Of a stretch of 62,438 nucleotides of DNA, positions 52,115 through 60,489 are shown piece by piece. The stretch spans positions 1 through 62,438 of the forward strand of contig JAFWJS010000043.1 of NCBI GenBank assembly GCA_017511535.1. Direction: 5' to 3'. The notes under the pieces are model-generated. The model was not told where the DNA came from. It saw only the letters and a program-made list of their open reading frames with translations, and made no database searches. The position numbers and the translations under genes were made by a program. The first letter of the stretch is position 1, and every line of letters begins with the position of its first letter. This DNA comes from Eubacterium sp. Its GTDB lineage: Bacteria; Bacillota; Clostridia; Peptostreptococcales; Anaerovoracaceae.

Positions 52115-53431
52115 TTGGGACTTAAAGTAGCGAAGTTCGGCGGTTCTTCCGTCGCAGACGGTATACAGCTTGAAAAGATGCGCAAGATCATAATGCATGA
52201 TCCTGACAGGAGATATGTGGTGGTCTCTGCGCCAGGTAAGCGCTTTGACGGCGATAACAAGATCACGGATCTTCTGTTTCTGTGCCTTACGCAGATGGAG
52301 AATAACATTCCGTGTGACCAGATATTTCAGGTGATCTGTGACAGGTTCACAGCGGTCAAACTGAACCTGGATCTGGACATCGACCTTACGGAGGATTTTG
52401 ACGAGATACGCGAACGCATGCGTAACGGCGCGCCTAAGGATTATGTAGTAAGCAGGGGCGAGTACCTTTCGGCAAAGATCGCGGCCTGCTATCTGGGATA
52501 TGACTTCGTCGATACCGAGGGGCTGATCATATTCGACAAGCGCGGCCGAGTAAAGCTGGACGAAACAGACGCCAGGCTGAGCGAGGAGCTGGCGAAGCAT
52601 GAGCGTGCAGTACTCCCGGGATTCTATGGGACGAACGAAGAGACAGGCGAAGTCAGGACTTTCTCCCGCGGCGGCTCCGATATTACGGGAGCTCTCGTTG
52701 CGCGCGCGGTCAAAGCCGACGTATATGAGAACTGGACTGATGTGTCCGGGTTCCTGATGGCAGACCCGAGGATCGTGAAGGGCGCCAAGCCTATAGGAAA
52801 CATATCATACATGGAGCTCCGCGAGCTTTCATACATGGGCGCTTCTGTGCTGCATGAGGACGCGATCTATCCTGTACGCCTTGCGGGCATCCCTATCAAT
52901 ATCAGGAACACCAATCATCCGGAGGATCAGGGGACTGTCATAACGGCTGAGCACGACCCTGAGGACAAGAGAGTCATAACCGGCATCGCGGGGAACAGGG
53001 ACTTCACTGTCATAGCGATATACAAGAACACACTGAACAAGGAGATCGGCTTCGTCCGCAGGCTGCTGTCGATAATAGAAGATCACAGGATCAACTTCGA
53101 GCACATACCTACAGGCATCGATACAGTGTCGATCATAATATCGAACAAAGAAATAGAGGGCAAGCTGGACGATGTGCTGGAAGATATCAATCTGCAGCTC
53201 AAGCCTGACAATATAGACGTATATACGGATATATCGCTCATCGCGACTGTAGGATGCGGAATGAGCTTCCGTCCGGGCGTTTCCGCGATGCTGTTCAGCG
53301 CGCTTGCCAAGAACGACATCAATATCCGTATGATCGACCAGGGCTCGAGTGAGATGAACATAATCATCGGTGTCGCCAACAAGGACTTCGAGTCTGCGAT
53401 CAGGACGATATACGAAGCTTTCAATGAATAG
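52115..53431 (+). CDS. Aspartate kinase
   Basis: The 438-residue product has the aspartokinase layout: VAKFGGSSVADG at the start, SRGEYLSAKIAACYLG, FSRGGSDITGALVARA, EDAIYPVRLAGIP, then two ACT domains (VIAIYKNTLNKEIGFVRR and GCGMSFRPGVSAMLFSAL). It phosphorylates aspartate as the first step to lysine, threonine and methionine, and the ACT domains usually bind an end product. The start is TTG 52115 after AAAGGA. A TATAAT at 52052-52057 with a weak -35 lies ahead. It is not in an amino-acid operon here; ABC genes follow after 17 bases. Confidence 0.93.
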   Translation: MGLKVAKFGGSSVADGIQLEKMRKIIMHDPDRRYVVVSAPGKRFDGDNKITDLLFLCLTQMENNIPCDQIFQVICDRFTAVKLNLDLDIDLTEDFDEIRERMRNGAPKDYVVSRGEYLSAKIAACYLGYDFVDTEGLIIFDKRGRVKLDETDARLSEELAKHERAVLPGFYGTNEETGEVRTFSRGGSDITGALVARAVKADVYENWTDVSGFLMADPRIVKGAKPIGNISYMELRELSYMGASVLHEDAIYPVRLAGIPINIRNTNHPEDQGTVITAEHDPEDKRVITGIAGNRDFTVIAIYKNTLNKEIGFVRRLLSIIEDHRINFEHIPTGIDTVSIIISNKEIEGKLDDVLEDINLQLKPDNIDVYTDISLIATVGCGMSFRPGVSAMLFSALAKNDINIRMIDQGSSEMNIIIGVANKDFESAIRTIYEAFNE

Positions 53432-53448
53432 AGACGAAGCATCATAAG

Positions 53449-55254
53449 ATGAAGAATCTGTTCGGAAATCTGAAAAACTACAAACTGCAGGTATTCATCA
53501 TATTCCTGTTTCTTATGCTCCAGGCGTTCTGCGACCTTGCGCTGCCAAGGTATACGCAGGACGTTATTGACGTGGGAATAATAAATCATGGATTCGAAGG
53601 GGCCATACCGGAGAACGTCACACAGGCGGAGATAAACAGTACTCAGACCGAATATCTCTGGAGCATGGGCGGGAAGATGCTTATCATGGCATTCATAATG
53701 TTCCTCGCATCGGCAGTCGTGGCATATATGGCGTCAAAGATAGGAGCCGATATCGGGAAGGACCTTCGGAGCCGGGTGTTCGGACGCGTTATGCGGTACT
53801 CAAGCGCGGAAATGGATCAGTTCTCAACGGCGTCTCTGATAACGAGGTGCACCAACGACGTGCAGCAGGTACAGCTCGTGATGACGATGATACTCAGGAT
53901 GGTGCTCTATGCGCCCGTAATGGGCGTATGGGGAGTGGTGAACGTCGCGGCGACAGGATCCGGGATGGAGTGGATCATAGTGCTTGCCGTACTTACCGTC
54001 ATAGGACTGGTAGCTGTTATGATGTCGGTCACCATCCCGAGATTCAGGAAGATGCAGGAGCTGGTCGACGCACTCAACAGAGTGGCGAGAGAGATACTGA
54101 CCGGCCTTCCTGTGATCAGAGCGTTCGGAAGCGAGAAGATGGAAGAAGCCCGCTTCGACAAGGCGAACCGTGACCTTACAGACACACAGCTCTTCACGAC
54201 AAGGATCATGACCATGATGCAGCCCGGGATGATGCTCATCATGAACGGACTGATCGTAGCCATAACGTGGACAGCTGCTCACAGGATAGACGACGGCGTC
54301 ATGCAGGTCGGCCAGATGACAGCGTTCATTACATACTCAATGATGATCGTGATCTCGTTCCTGATGATGAGCATCATGTCTATACTGCTTCCGAGGGCCG
54401 GCGTCGCTGCAGACAGGATACAGGAGATACTGGATACAAAATCTTCTATCGTGGAGAAGGAAGAGCCGGAGAAAATGCTGAAGCGCGGCGGAGAGGTCGT
54501 GTTCAGCAGCGTCAGCTTCTGTTATCCGGGGGCTGAAGAAAACGCTCTGTATGATATCAGCTTTACCGCCGAGCCGGGAAAGACGACAGCGATAATCGGA
54601 AGTACTGGCTGCGGCAAGAGCACGCTTGTGAATCTGATACCGAGATTCTACGACGTCACTTCAGGAAGCATCAGCGTAAACGGGACAGATATAAGGGATC
54701 TGAGTCTTGAAGAGCTGAGAAAAGCTGTGGGTTTTGTTCCTCAGAAAGGGGTCCTGTTCTCAGGGACGATAGCGGACAACATACGGTTCGGCGATGAAGA
54801 GGCGGCGGACGAAGATATACGTGAAGCAGCTGATATAGCGCAGGCTTCAGGATTCATAGATGAAGATGATGAAGGCATGGACAGACCTGTGTCGCAGGGC
54901 GGGAGCAACGTGTCCGGCGGGCAGAAGCAGAGGCTTGCCATAGCGAGGGCGATCGCGAAGAAGCCGGATCTTCTGGTGTTCGACGACAGTTTTTCTGCGC
55001 TCGACATGAAGACAGACGCAGCGCTGAGGAAAGCGCTTGAGGAGAAGCTTAGGGGCGTTACAAAGATAATAGTCGCACAGCGGATAAGCACGATCGTCCA
55101 CGCAGACCAGATCATAGTGCTTGACGACGGAAGGATATCCGGCAGGGGCACGCACAGAGAACTGATGAAAACGTGTGAAGTATACCGTGAGATCGCGGAG
55201 TCACAGCTTTCCGTGAAAGAGCTCTCTGAGCTCGCGGAAGGAGGTGAAGTCTGA
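53449..55254 (+). CDS. ABC exporter subunit with degenerate ATP site
   Basis: The 601-residue product has six membrane helices (residues 15-335) and a nucleotide-binding domain: Walker A GSTGCGKST, Q-loop VPQKGVLFSG, signature NVSGGQKQ, and Walker B LLVFDDSFSALD. The catalytic glutamate after Walker B is Asp, as in the degenerate site of heterodimeric exporters such as TM287/288 and BmrCD. Its ATG-overlapping partner at 55254 has the complementary features. It probably exports drugs, lipids or peptides. The substrate is not visible from sequence. The start lies 17 bases after the aspartokinase gene, so it may share that transcript. Confidence 0.93.
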   Translation: MKNLFGNLKNYKLQVFIIFLFLMLQAFCDLALPRYTQDVIDVGIINHGFEGAIPENVTQAEINSTQTEYLWSMGGKMLIMAFIMFLASAVVAYMASKIGADIGKDLRSRVFGRVMRYSSAEMDQFSTASLITRCTNDVQQVQLVMTMILRMVLYAPVMGVWGVVNVAATGSGMEWIIVLAVLTVIGLVAVMMSVTIPRFRKMQELVDALNRVAREILTGLPVIRAFGSEKMEEARFDKANRDLTDTQLFTTRIMTMMQPGMMLIMNGLIVAITWTAAHRIDDGVMQVGQMTAFITYSMMIVISFLMMSIMSILLPRAGVAADRIQEILDTKSSIVEKEEPEKMLKRGGEVVFSSVSFCYPGAEENALYDISFTAEPGKTTAIIGSTGCGKSTLVNLIPRFYDVTSGSISVNGTDIRDLSLEELRKAVGFVPQKGVLFSGTIADNIRFGDEEAADEDIREAADIAQASGFIDEDDEGMDRPVSQGGSNVSGGQKQRLAIARAIAKKPDLLVFDDSFSALDMKTDAALRKALEEKLRGVTKIIVAQRISTIVHADQIIVLDDGRISGRGTHRELMKTCEVYREIAESQLSVKELSELAEGGEV

Positions 55255-57167
55255 TGGCAGATGAAAAGATCGAAGTCAGAAAACCTCCTCAGGTAACGAT
55301 GAGAAGAGGTCCGGGGTCAGGTATCGCGCCCGGCGAGAAGCCGAAGAACCTTAGCGAAGCTCTGGTAAAGCTTATCAGATACATGGGAAAAGCCAGATAC
55401 GCCGTGATCATATCCATGTTGTTTGCAGCAGGCGGCACCGTATTCCAGGTCGCGGGTCCTAAGATCATGGGTACGGCGACGACGGAGCTCGCGAACGGAC
55501 TCATCGCCAAGATGAACGGAAACGGGAGCATCAACTTTGAGAAGATATGGAGCATACTCATGCTCACTCTTGTCATATACCTGACTGCCAGCGTGCTCAA
55601 TATGATACAGGCACAGATAATGGCGGTCGTGACTCAGAAGCTCGGATACAGGATGAGGCGCGAGATCTCTGAGAAGATCAACAGGATGCCGATGAAATAC
55701 TTCGAGAGCAGGCCGTACGGCGACGTGCTGTCAAGGATCACCAACGACGTTGATACGTTCACTCAGAGCCTGTCGCAGAGCGTCGCGATGATGATAACGT
55801 CTGTCACGACGATCGTCGGTACTTTCATAATGATGCTCACGATATCACCGCTGATGACAGCAGTAGCGCTCGTCATACTTCCTGTTTCAGGCATACTGGT
55901 CAGTCTCCTGATCAGATTCTCGCAGAAGCATTTCAGAACGCAGCAGGAGTATCTCGGAACGCTCAACGGCAAAGTCGAGGAGGACTTCTCCGGGCAGCTT
56001 GTGATCAAAGCCTTCAGCGCGGAAAAAAGGATGATAAAGAGCTTCGAGAAGGATAACGACGTGCTGTATGAATCCGCCTGGAAAGCGCAGTTCATATCCG
56101 GACTGATGCAGCCTGTTATGTTCTTCGTCGGGAATCTAGGATACGCGGGGGTCGCTGTGTCAGGCGGATTCCTGGCTGTCAAAGGGGCGATAGGGATCGG
56201 CGATATCCAGGCGTTCATCCAGTATGTGAAGAACTTCACCCAGCCGCTCCAGCAGATAGCGCAGGTCATGAACCAGGTACAGTCCATGTCGGCGGCAGTC
56301 GAGAGGGTGTTTGAATTCCTGGAGGAAGAGGAAGAGGACGGACATAAGGCTGAGGCAGGGGCTGCTGGACCTTCCTCAGCGGAGAAGCTCAAGGACGCGG
56401 TGAATAAAGCGAAAAGCAGCGTCATGAACACAGTCACCAGAGGCGCGGTCACTTTTGATCATGTGAGGTTCGGATACGATCCGGAAGAACCGGTCATCCA
56501 CGATTTCTCGGCAGAGGTGAAGCCGGGGCAGAAGGTGGCGATAGTAGGACCGACAGGAGCCGGAAAGACCACGGTCGTGAAGCTCCTCATGAGATTCTAT
56601 GACGTGGATTCAGGCGCGATAAAGCTTGACGGTGTAGATATAAGAGAATACGACAGGCACGCGCTCAGGGAGAACTTCGGCATGGTACTGCAGGACACGT
56701 GGCTGTACTCGGCGTCGATCAAAGACAATATAAGATACGGAAAGCCTGACGCGTCAGACGAGGAAGTCGAAGAAGCCGCAAGGGCAGCCCATATACATCA
56801 TTTCATCCAGGCGCTTCCGGGCGGCTACGATATGGAGCTGAATGAAGAGGGATCCAACGTTTCCGCAGGTCAGAAGCAGCTCATCACGATCGCGAGAGCG
56901 ATACTGGCTGACAGCAGAGTCCTTATCCTGGACGAAGCTACGTCGTCTGTAGATACACGTACAGAAGAGCTCATTCAGAAGGCGATGGATAATCTGATGA
57001 AAGGCCGGACGAGCTTCGTCATAGCGCACAGGCTCTCGACGATAAGAAACGCCGATATGATCCTCGTTATGGATCACGGCGACATAGTAGAGCAGGGCAC
57101 TCATGAAGAGCTGCTTGCCAAGGGCGGTTTCTACGCGGAACTGTACAATTCGCAGTTCGACGACTGA
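55254..57167 (+). CDS. ABC exporter subunit with canonical ATP site
   Basis: The 637-residue product begins with a 40-residue polar extension, then six membrane helices and a nucleotide-binding domain: Walker A GPTGAGKTT, Q-loop LQDTWLYSAS, signature NVSAGQKQ, and Walker B VLILDEATSSVD with an intact glutamate. The signature's second residue is Ala instead of Gly, which belongs to the degenerate composite site, while the partner supplies a normal SGGQ. This is the typical asymmetry of heterodimeric exporters. An unusual polar insert (residues 360-400) lies between the membrane and ATPase domains. The ATG overlaps the partner's TGA. A strong terminator follows. Confidence 0.94.
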   Translation: MADEKIEVRKPPQVTMRRGPGSGIAPGEKPKNLSEALVKLIRYMGKARYAVIISMLFAAGGTVFQVAGPKIMGTATTELANGLIAKMNGNGSINFEKIWSILMLTLVIYLTASVLNMIQAQIMAVVTQKLGYRMRREISEKINRMPMKYFESRPYGDVLSRITNDVDTFTQSLSQSVAMMITSVTTIVGTFIMMLTISPLMTAVALVILPVSGILVSLLIRFSQKHFRTQQEYLGTLNGKVEEDFSGQLVIKAFSAEKRMIKSFEKDNDVLYESAWKAQFISGLMQPVMFFVGNLGYAGVAVSGGFLAVKGAIGIGDIQAFIQYVKNFTQPLQQIAQVMNQVQSMSAAVERVFEFLEEEEEDGHKAEAGAAGPSSAEKLKDAVNKAKSSVMNTVTRGAVTFDHVRFGYDPEEPVIHDFSAEVKPGQKVAIVGPTGAGKTTVVKLLMRFYDVDSGAIKLDGVDIREYDRHALRENFGMVLQDTWLYSASIKDNIRYGKPDASDEEVEEAARAAHIHHFIQALPGGYDMELNEEGSNVSAGQKQLITIARAILADSRVLILDEATSSVDTRTEELIQKAMDNLMKGRTSFVIAHRLSTIRNADMILVMDHGDIVEQGTHEELLAKGGFYAELYNSQFDD

Positions 57168-57173
57168 TCATAC

Positions 57174-57208
57174 GCACCTTCCGGAGGACTGCTCCGGAGG
57201 GTGCTTTT
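57174..57208 (+). terminator. Rho-independent terminator of the ABC unit
   Basis: A 13-bp stem (57174-57186 pairing with 57192-57204, one T-G wobble) with a GACTG loop is followed by TTTT. Confidence 0.92.
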
Positions 57209-57211
57209 AGA

Positions 57212-57241
57212 TTTACAAAAAGAGCATTTATATGGTAAAAT
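57212..57241 (+). promoter_or_regulatory. Promoter for the cytidylate kinase-like gene
   Basis: TTTACA at 57212-57217 and TAAAAT at 57236-57241 have an 18-base spacer, 45 bases before the start. Confidence 0.5.
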
Positions 57242-57285
57242 ACAATCAGATAATTATTACAGTTTTTTGAGCAGGCAGGGGGAAA

Positions 57286-57906
57286 ATGAAGAAGCTGATA
57301 ACGATAAGCCGTGAATATGGAAGCGGCGGAAGAGAAGTAGGAAAGATCGTTGCGAAGAGACTGGGTGTGCCGCTGTATATCAAGGATATCATAACGATGG
57401 CAGCTGAAGAGAGCGGCCTTTCTCCGGAAGTCATAGAGAGCGCTGAGCTCCAGGCGAAAAGCAGCTTTTCATACACACTTTCATCAGCCGTAAGCTTCGG
57501 CGAAGGATTCGGCGGAGAGGCGATCTCCATGAACGAGAAGCTGTTTCTCGCTCAGTTCGACGTGATCACAGAGATCGGAGCGAAAGGCGAGGGAGTAATC
57601 GTTGGAAGATGCGCCGACTACGTGCTCAGAGAAGACCCGGATGTCACCAATGTGTTCATATATGGTGAGAAAGAAGATAAGATCCGCCGCTGTATAGAGG
57701 AATACGGCGACGATGAGGCGACTGTTGAGAAGAAGATGGCGACGTACGACAAGGCACGCCGCAATTACTACAACTATCATACGTCGCGTAAATGGGGAGA
57801 ATACAAGAACTATGATCTTGCGATCAATTCAAGCCTTGTAGGAGAAGAAGGGGCTGCAGACATCATCTGCGCTTACCTTGAAGCCAGGAAAAACAACGGG
57901 AAATAA
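57286..57906 (+). CDS. Cytidylate kinase-like family protein
   Basis: The 206-residue product has the kinase P-loop region ITISREYGSGGREVGKIVAK and VIVGRCADYVLRED, as in the cytidylate-kinase-2 (AAA-type CMK-like) group. It lacks the full CMP-binding region of Cmk, so its substrate is uncertain. A C-terminal helix with NYYNYHTSRKWGEYKNYDL and INSSLVGEEGAADIICAYL is typical of this group. Its true role is not proved. The start ATG follows a GGGGGAAA site. The next gene is a tiny membrane protein. Confidence 0.82.
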   Translation: MKKLITISREYGSGGREVGKIVAKRLGVPLYIKDIITMAAEESGLSPEVIESAELQAKSSFSYTLSSAVSFGEGFGGEAISMNEKLFLAQFDVITEIGAKGEGVIVGRCADYVLREDPDVTNVFIYGEKEDKIRRCIEEYGDDEATVEKKMATYDKARRNYYNYHTSRKWGEYKNYDLAINSSLVGEEGAADIICAYLEARKNNGK

Positions 57907-57950
57907 CAGGTCCCGGAACCAGGAGTAATAATCAATACAGGGGGAGCAAA

Positions 57951-58151
57951 ATGAGCAGAAGAGAAATCAGAAGGCGCCGCGCTGAGAAAGCGGCAAAGAT
58001 CATTGTGATAACACTTGGAATAGGCGCAGTGACAGGGGCAATACTGGCGCTCAGCCTGCACGGTGTGATCAAGAAGGTTTTTGTTAACGAGAAGTGGCCC
58101 GGCGAGGAATGGTCAAGCGACGACTGGGCAGAAGAGGAACTGGAGAATTAA
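57951..58151 (+). CDS. Small single-pass membrane protein
   Basis: The 66-residue product has an Arg-rich N-terminus (MSRREIRRRRAEKAAK), one membrane helix (IIVITLGIGAVTGAILALSL, residues 17-36) and an acidic Trp-rich tail. By the positive-inside rule the tail faces out. A GGGGGAG site gives a clear start. It lies between a kinase-like gene and sppA, 15 bases before the latter, so it may be part of the same unit. I know no family. Confidence 0.7.
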   Translation: MSRREIRRRRAEKAAKIIVITLGIGAVTGAILALSLHGVIKKVFVNEKWPGEEWSSDDWAEEELEN

Positions 58152-58166
58152 TTATCCGGAGGATAT

Positions 58167-59261
58167 ATGGAAGAAAACAACGATAATAGAAACGAGATGG
58201 ATCAGCAGGACAGACAGAACAGTCAGTATGAAAGGCCGTATCCGCCACAGAAACAGTATCCGCCTCAGAAGAAAACAAGCGTGATCCCGATCATAGCGAT
58301 CGTGATCGCCGTTTTTCTGGTGTTCGGATCTATCTTCTCATTCATCATGAGGCTTATGACGTCGCCGCTTCTCGGAAGAGCGGGAAAAGAAAACGCTGTG
58401 AGCTACAGCACCCCGTACATCGGCGTGCTTACAGTGAACGGAACGATAGAGGGAGATTCCGACAGTCTGCTTTCGGAGCAGTCGTACCATCATTCGTGGA
58501 CTCTGAAAAAGATAAAGGAGCTGAAGAGCGACAGCAACAACAGGGGGCTCATCATCAAGGTCAATACGCCGGGCGGAGGAGTATATGAATCAGATGAGCT
58601 TTATTTCGCGATCAAGGATTACAAGGAGGCTACCGGGAGGCCTGTATATTCATACATGATGTCACAGGCGACTTCAGGCGGCTACTATATTTCCGCGCCG
58701 TGTGACAAGATCATAGCGAACAGAAACTGCTGGACAGGCTCCATCGGCGTGACCATCGGAACGCTTTACGATATCACGGGATTCCTGAAAAAGCACGGAG
58801 TCAGGACTGTGACGATAACCTCCGGAGCCAACAAGGCTATGGGAAGCTACACCGACGAAATGACGGACGAGCAGAGAGATATATTCCAGAGCCTCGTCGA
58901 CGACGCATACGATCAGTTCGTCGGCATCGTGGCTGAAGGCCGTAAAATGGACGAGAAGAAAGCAAGAAAGATCGGCGACGGACGCGTGTATACGGCGAAG
59001 CAGGCGAAGAAGAACGGTCTCATCGATGCGATCGCAAGCTATGACGACGCCGTGAAAGACATGAAAAAGCGTTTCGAGCTGGATTCATGCACTGTAAACG
59101 ATATAGAGTATAAGGAAGACGATTCTATTTTCTCGAAACTCATGAAGTCACTTTCGGAACTGAAGAGGAGCAATGCTGACTCGGAGATGAGTACACTTAA
59201 GGCACTTATGGATGAAAACAGGAAATTTACGGTTACTTATCTCGCGGAGGTGGAGCGCTGA
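58167..59261 (+). CDS. sppA: Signal peptide peptidase SppA (S49)
   Basis: The 364-residue product has a Pro/Gln-rich cytoplasmic start (residues 20-36), one membrane helix (VIPIIAIVIAVFLVFGSIF) and an S49 domain. That domain has IKVNTPGGGVYESDELY, the catalytic Ser170 in SQATSGGYYISA, WTGSIGVTIG and the catalytic Lys223 in TSGANKAMGSY. It is the short one-domain form seen in Gram-positives, which works as a ring and degrades leftover signal peptides outside the membrane. The start follows GGAGGAT. It overlaps the next gene (TGATG). Confidence 0.93.
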   Translation: MEENNDNRNEMDQQDRQNSQYERPYPPQKQYPPQKKTSVIPIIAIVIAVFLVFGSIFSFIMRLMTSPLLGRAGKENAVSYSTPYIGVLTVNGTIEGDSDSLLSEQSYHHSWTLKKIKELKSDSNNRGLIIKVNTPGGGVYESDELYFAIKDYKEATGRPVYSYMMSQATSGGYYISAPCDKIIANRNCWTGSIGVTIGTLYDITGFLKKHGVRTVTITSGANKAMGSYTDEMTDEQRDIFQSLVDDAYDQFVGIVAEGRKMDEKKARKIGDGRVYTAKQAKKNGLIDAIASYDDAVKDMKKRFELDSCTVNDIEYKEDDSIFSKLMKSLSELKRSNADSEMSTLKALMDENRKFTVTYLAEVER

Positions 59262-60475
59262 TGAGAGTCGGGATCATATTAGGCACATACGCGGCTGTGA
59301 ATATACTGGCGGTACTTCTTATCGACCGCTGGCTCTGCAGGAGCTCACGCGGCTATCAGAGAAGCGTAGGCGCTCGAGTCATTGTCTGCTTTATTTTTGC
59401 CGCGCTGGCATTCATGCCGGTGCTTGCGATACTTATAGACGGCAATCCGTATCAGTACATCCTTTTAAAATACAGTTATGTATGGATGGGAGTAAAGCTG
59501 TATTTTGGAGCGCTTCTGCTTATTGTGTCTGTGATCGATATGATCGCAGGCTTTTTTATGAGAAAACGTAAGAATGAGGATGACACTGACGAAAGCGGCG
59601 GCTGGCGCGCAGTGCATGCGTTCATATTTATTCTGATCATTGCCGCTGCTGTCGGTATAAATGTCTACGGCACGATCCACGCAAGAGACACCGTCGTGAC
59701 GCACATGGATGCCACTGTAAACAAGCAGGTGAAGACGGTGAAAAAGCTCCGTGTGGCTCTGATCGCGGATTTTCATATTTCCTACAATTCCGATCCGAGA
59801 ACGATCCGGAAGATGGTCGATAAGCTCAACCGTCAGAAGCCGGATGTCGTTTTTGCTGCCGGGGACATGTTCTCGTCTAGCTATTCCTCGGTGAAAGATC
59901 CGTCCGAATATATCAAAGCCTTCCGGGGCATCAAAGCCAAAGAGGGCGTATTCTGGGTATATGGGAACCACGACGTTGAAGAGCCGCTTTTCTGCGGGTT
60001 CGGTCTCGATGATCCGAAAAACGCAGTGAGGACGAAGAAGATGGTGAGATTCCTGAAAAAGTCAGGATTCACCATACTGGAAGACAGCTTCACCGCAGTA
60101 GCGGGAGGAGAGGTGCAGATAGCGGGAAGAGCCGATCTGTTCAAGCCGACAGACAAAGCGAAGAAAAGGCTCGATGCCAGGAAGCTTCTTACGGATCTCG
60201 ATAAAGAGAAGCCGATAATAGTTATCGAACATGAGATGGATGGATACAAGGCTCTGGCGGAGAGCGGAGCGGATATCTCGATGTCGGGCCACACGCACGC
60301 CGGACAGATATTTCCGGGAACGATATTCACGAGACTCATGAACGACGTCGCATACGGTAAAGCAGACAGAGAAGGCATGCAGGTGTTCGTGACTTCCGGA
60401 GTCGGCTGCTACGGACCACCGCTGAGGATCGGAACGAACAGCGAGATCATGATAATAGACATCACATTCAAATAG
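59261..60475 (+). CDS. Membrane-anchored metallophosphoesterase (YkuE-like)
   Basis: The 404-residue product has four N-terminal membrane helices (residues 2-22, 36-58, 68-105, 120-140) and a calcineurin-type phosphoesterase domain at the outer face: LIADFHISYNSDP, PDVVFAAGDMFS, WVYGNHDVEEP, IEHEMDGYKALAE and SGHTHAGQIFPG. These give the five metal-binding motifs of the family. Such proteins cut phosphodiesters or lipid-linked phosphates; the target is unknown. The ATG overlaps the sppA TGA, so both are coupled, suggesting a shared envelope role. Confidence 0.9.
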   Translation: MRVGIILGTYAAVNILAVLLIDRWLCRSSRGYQRSVGARVIVCFIFAALAFMPVLAILIDGNPYQYILLKYSYVWMGVKLYFGALLLIVSVIDMIAGFFMRKRKNEDDTDESGGWRAVHAFIFILIIAAAVGINVYGTIHARDTVVTHMDATVNKQVKTVKKLRVALIADFHISYNSDPRTIRKMVDKLNRQKPDVVFAAGDMFSSSYSSVKDPSEYIKAFRGIKAKEGVFWVYGNHDVEEPLFCGFGLDDPKNAVRTKKMVRFLKKSGFTILEDSFTAVAGGEVQIAGRADLFKPTDKAKKRLDARKLLTDLDKEKPIIVIEHEMDGYKALAESGADISMSGHTHAGQIFPGTIFTRLMNDVAYGKADREGMQVFVTSGVGCYGPPLRIGTNSEIMIIDITFK

Positions 60476-60489
60476 AGGCGATAAGAAAG

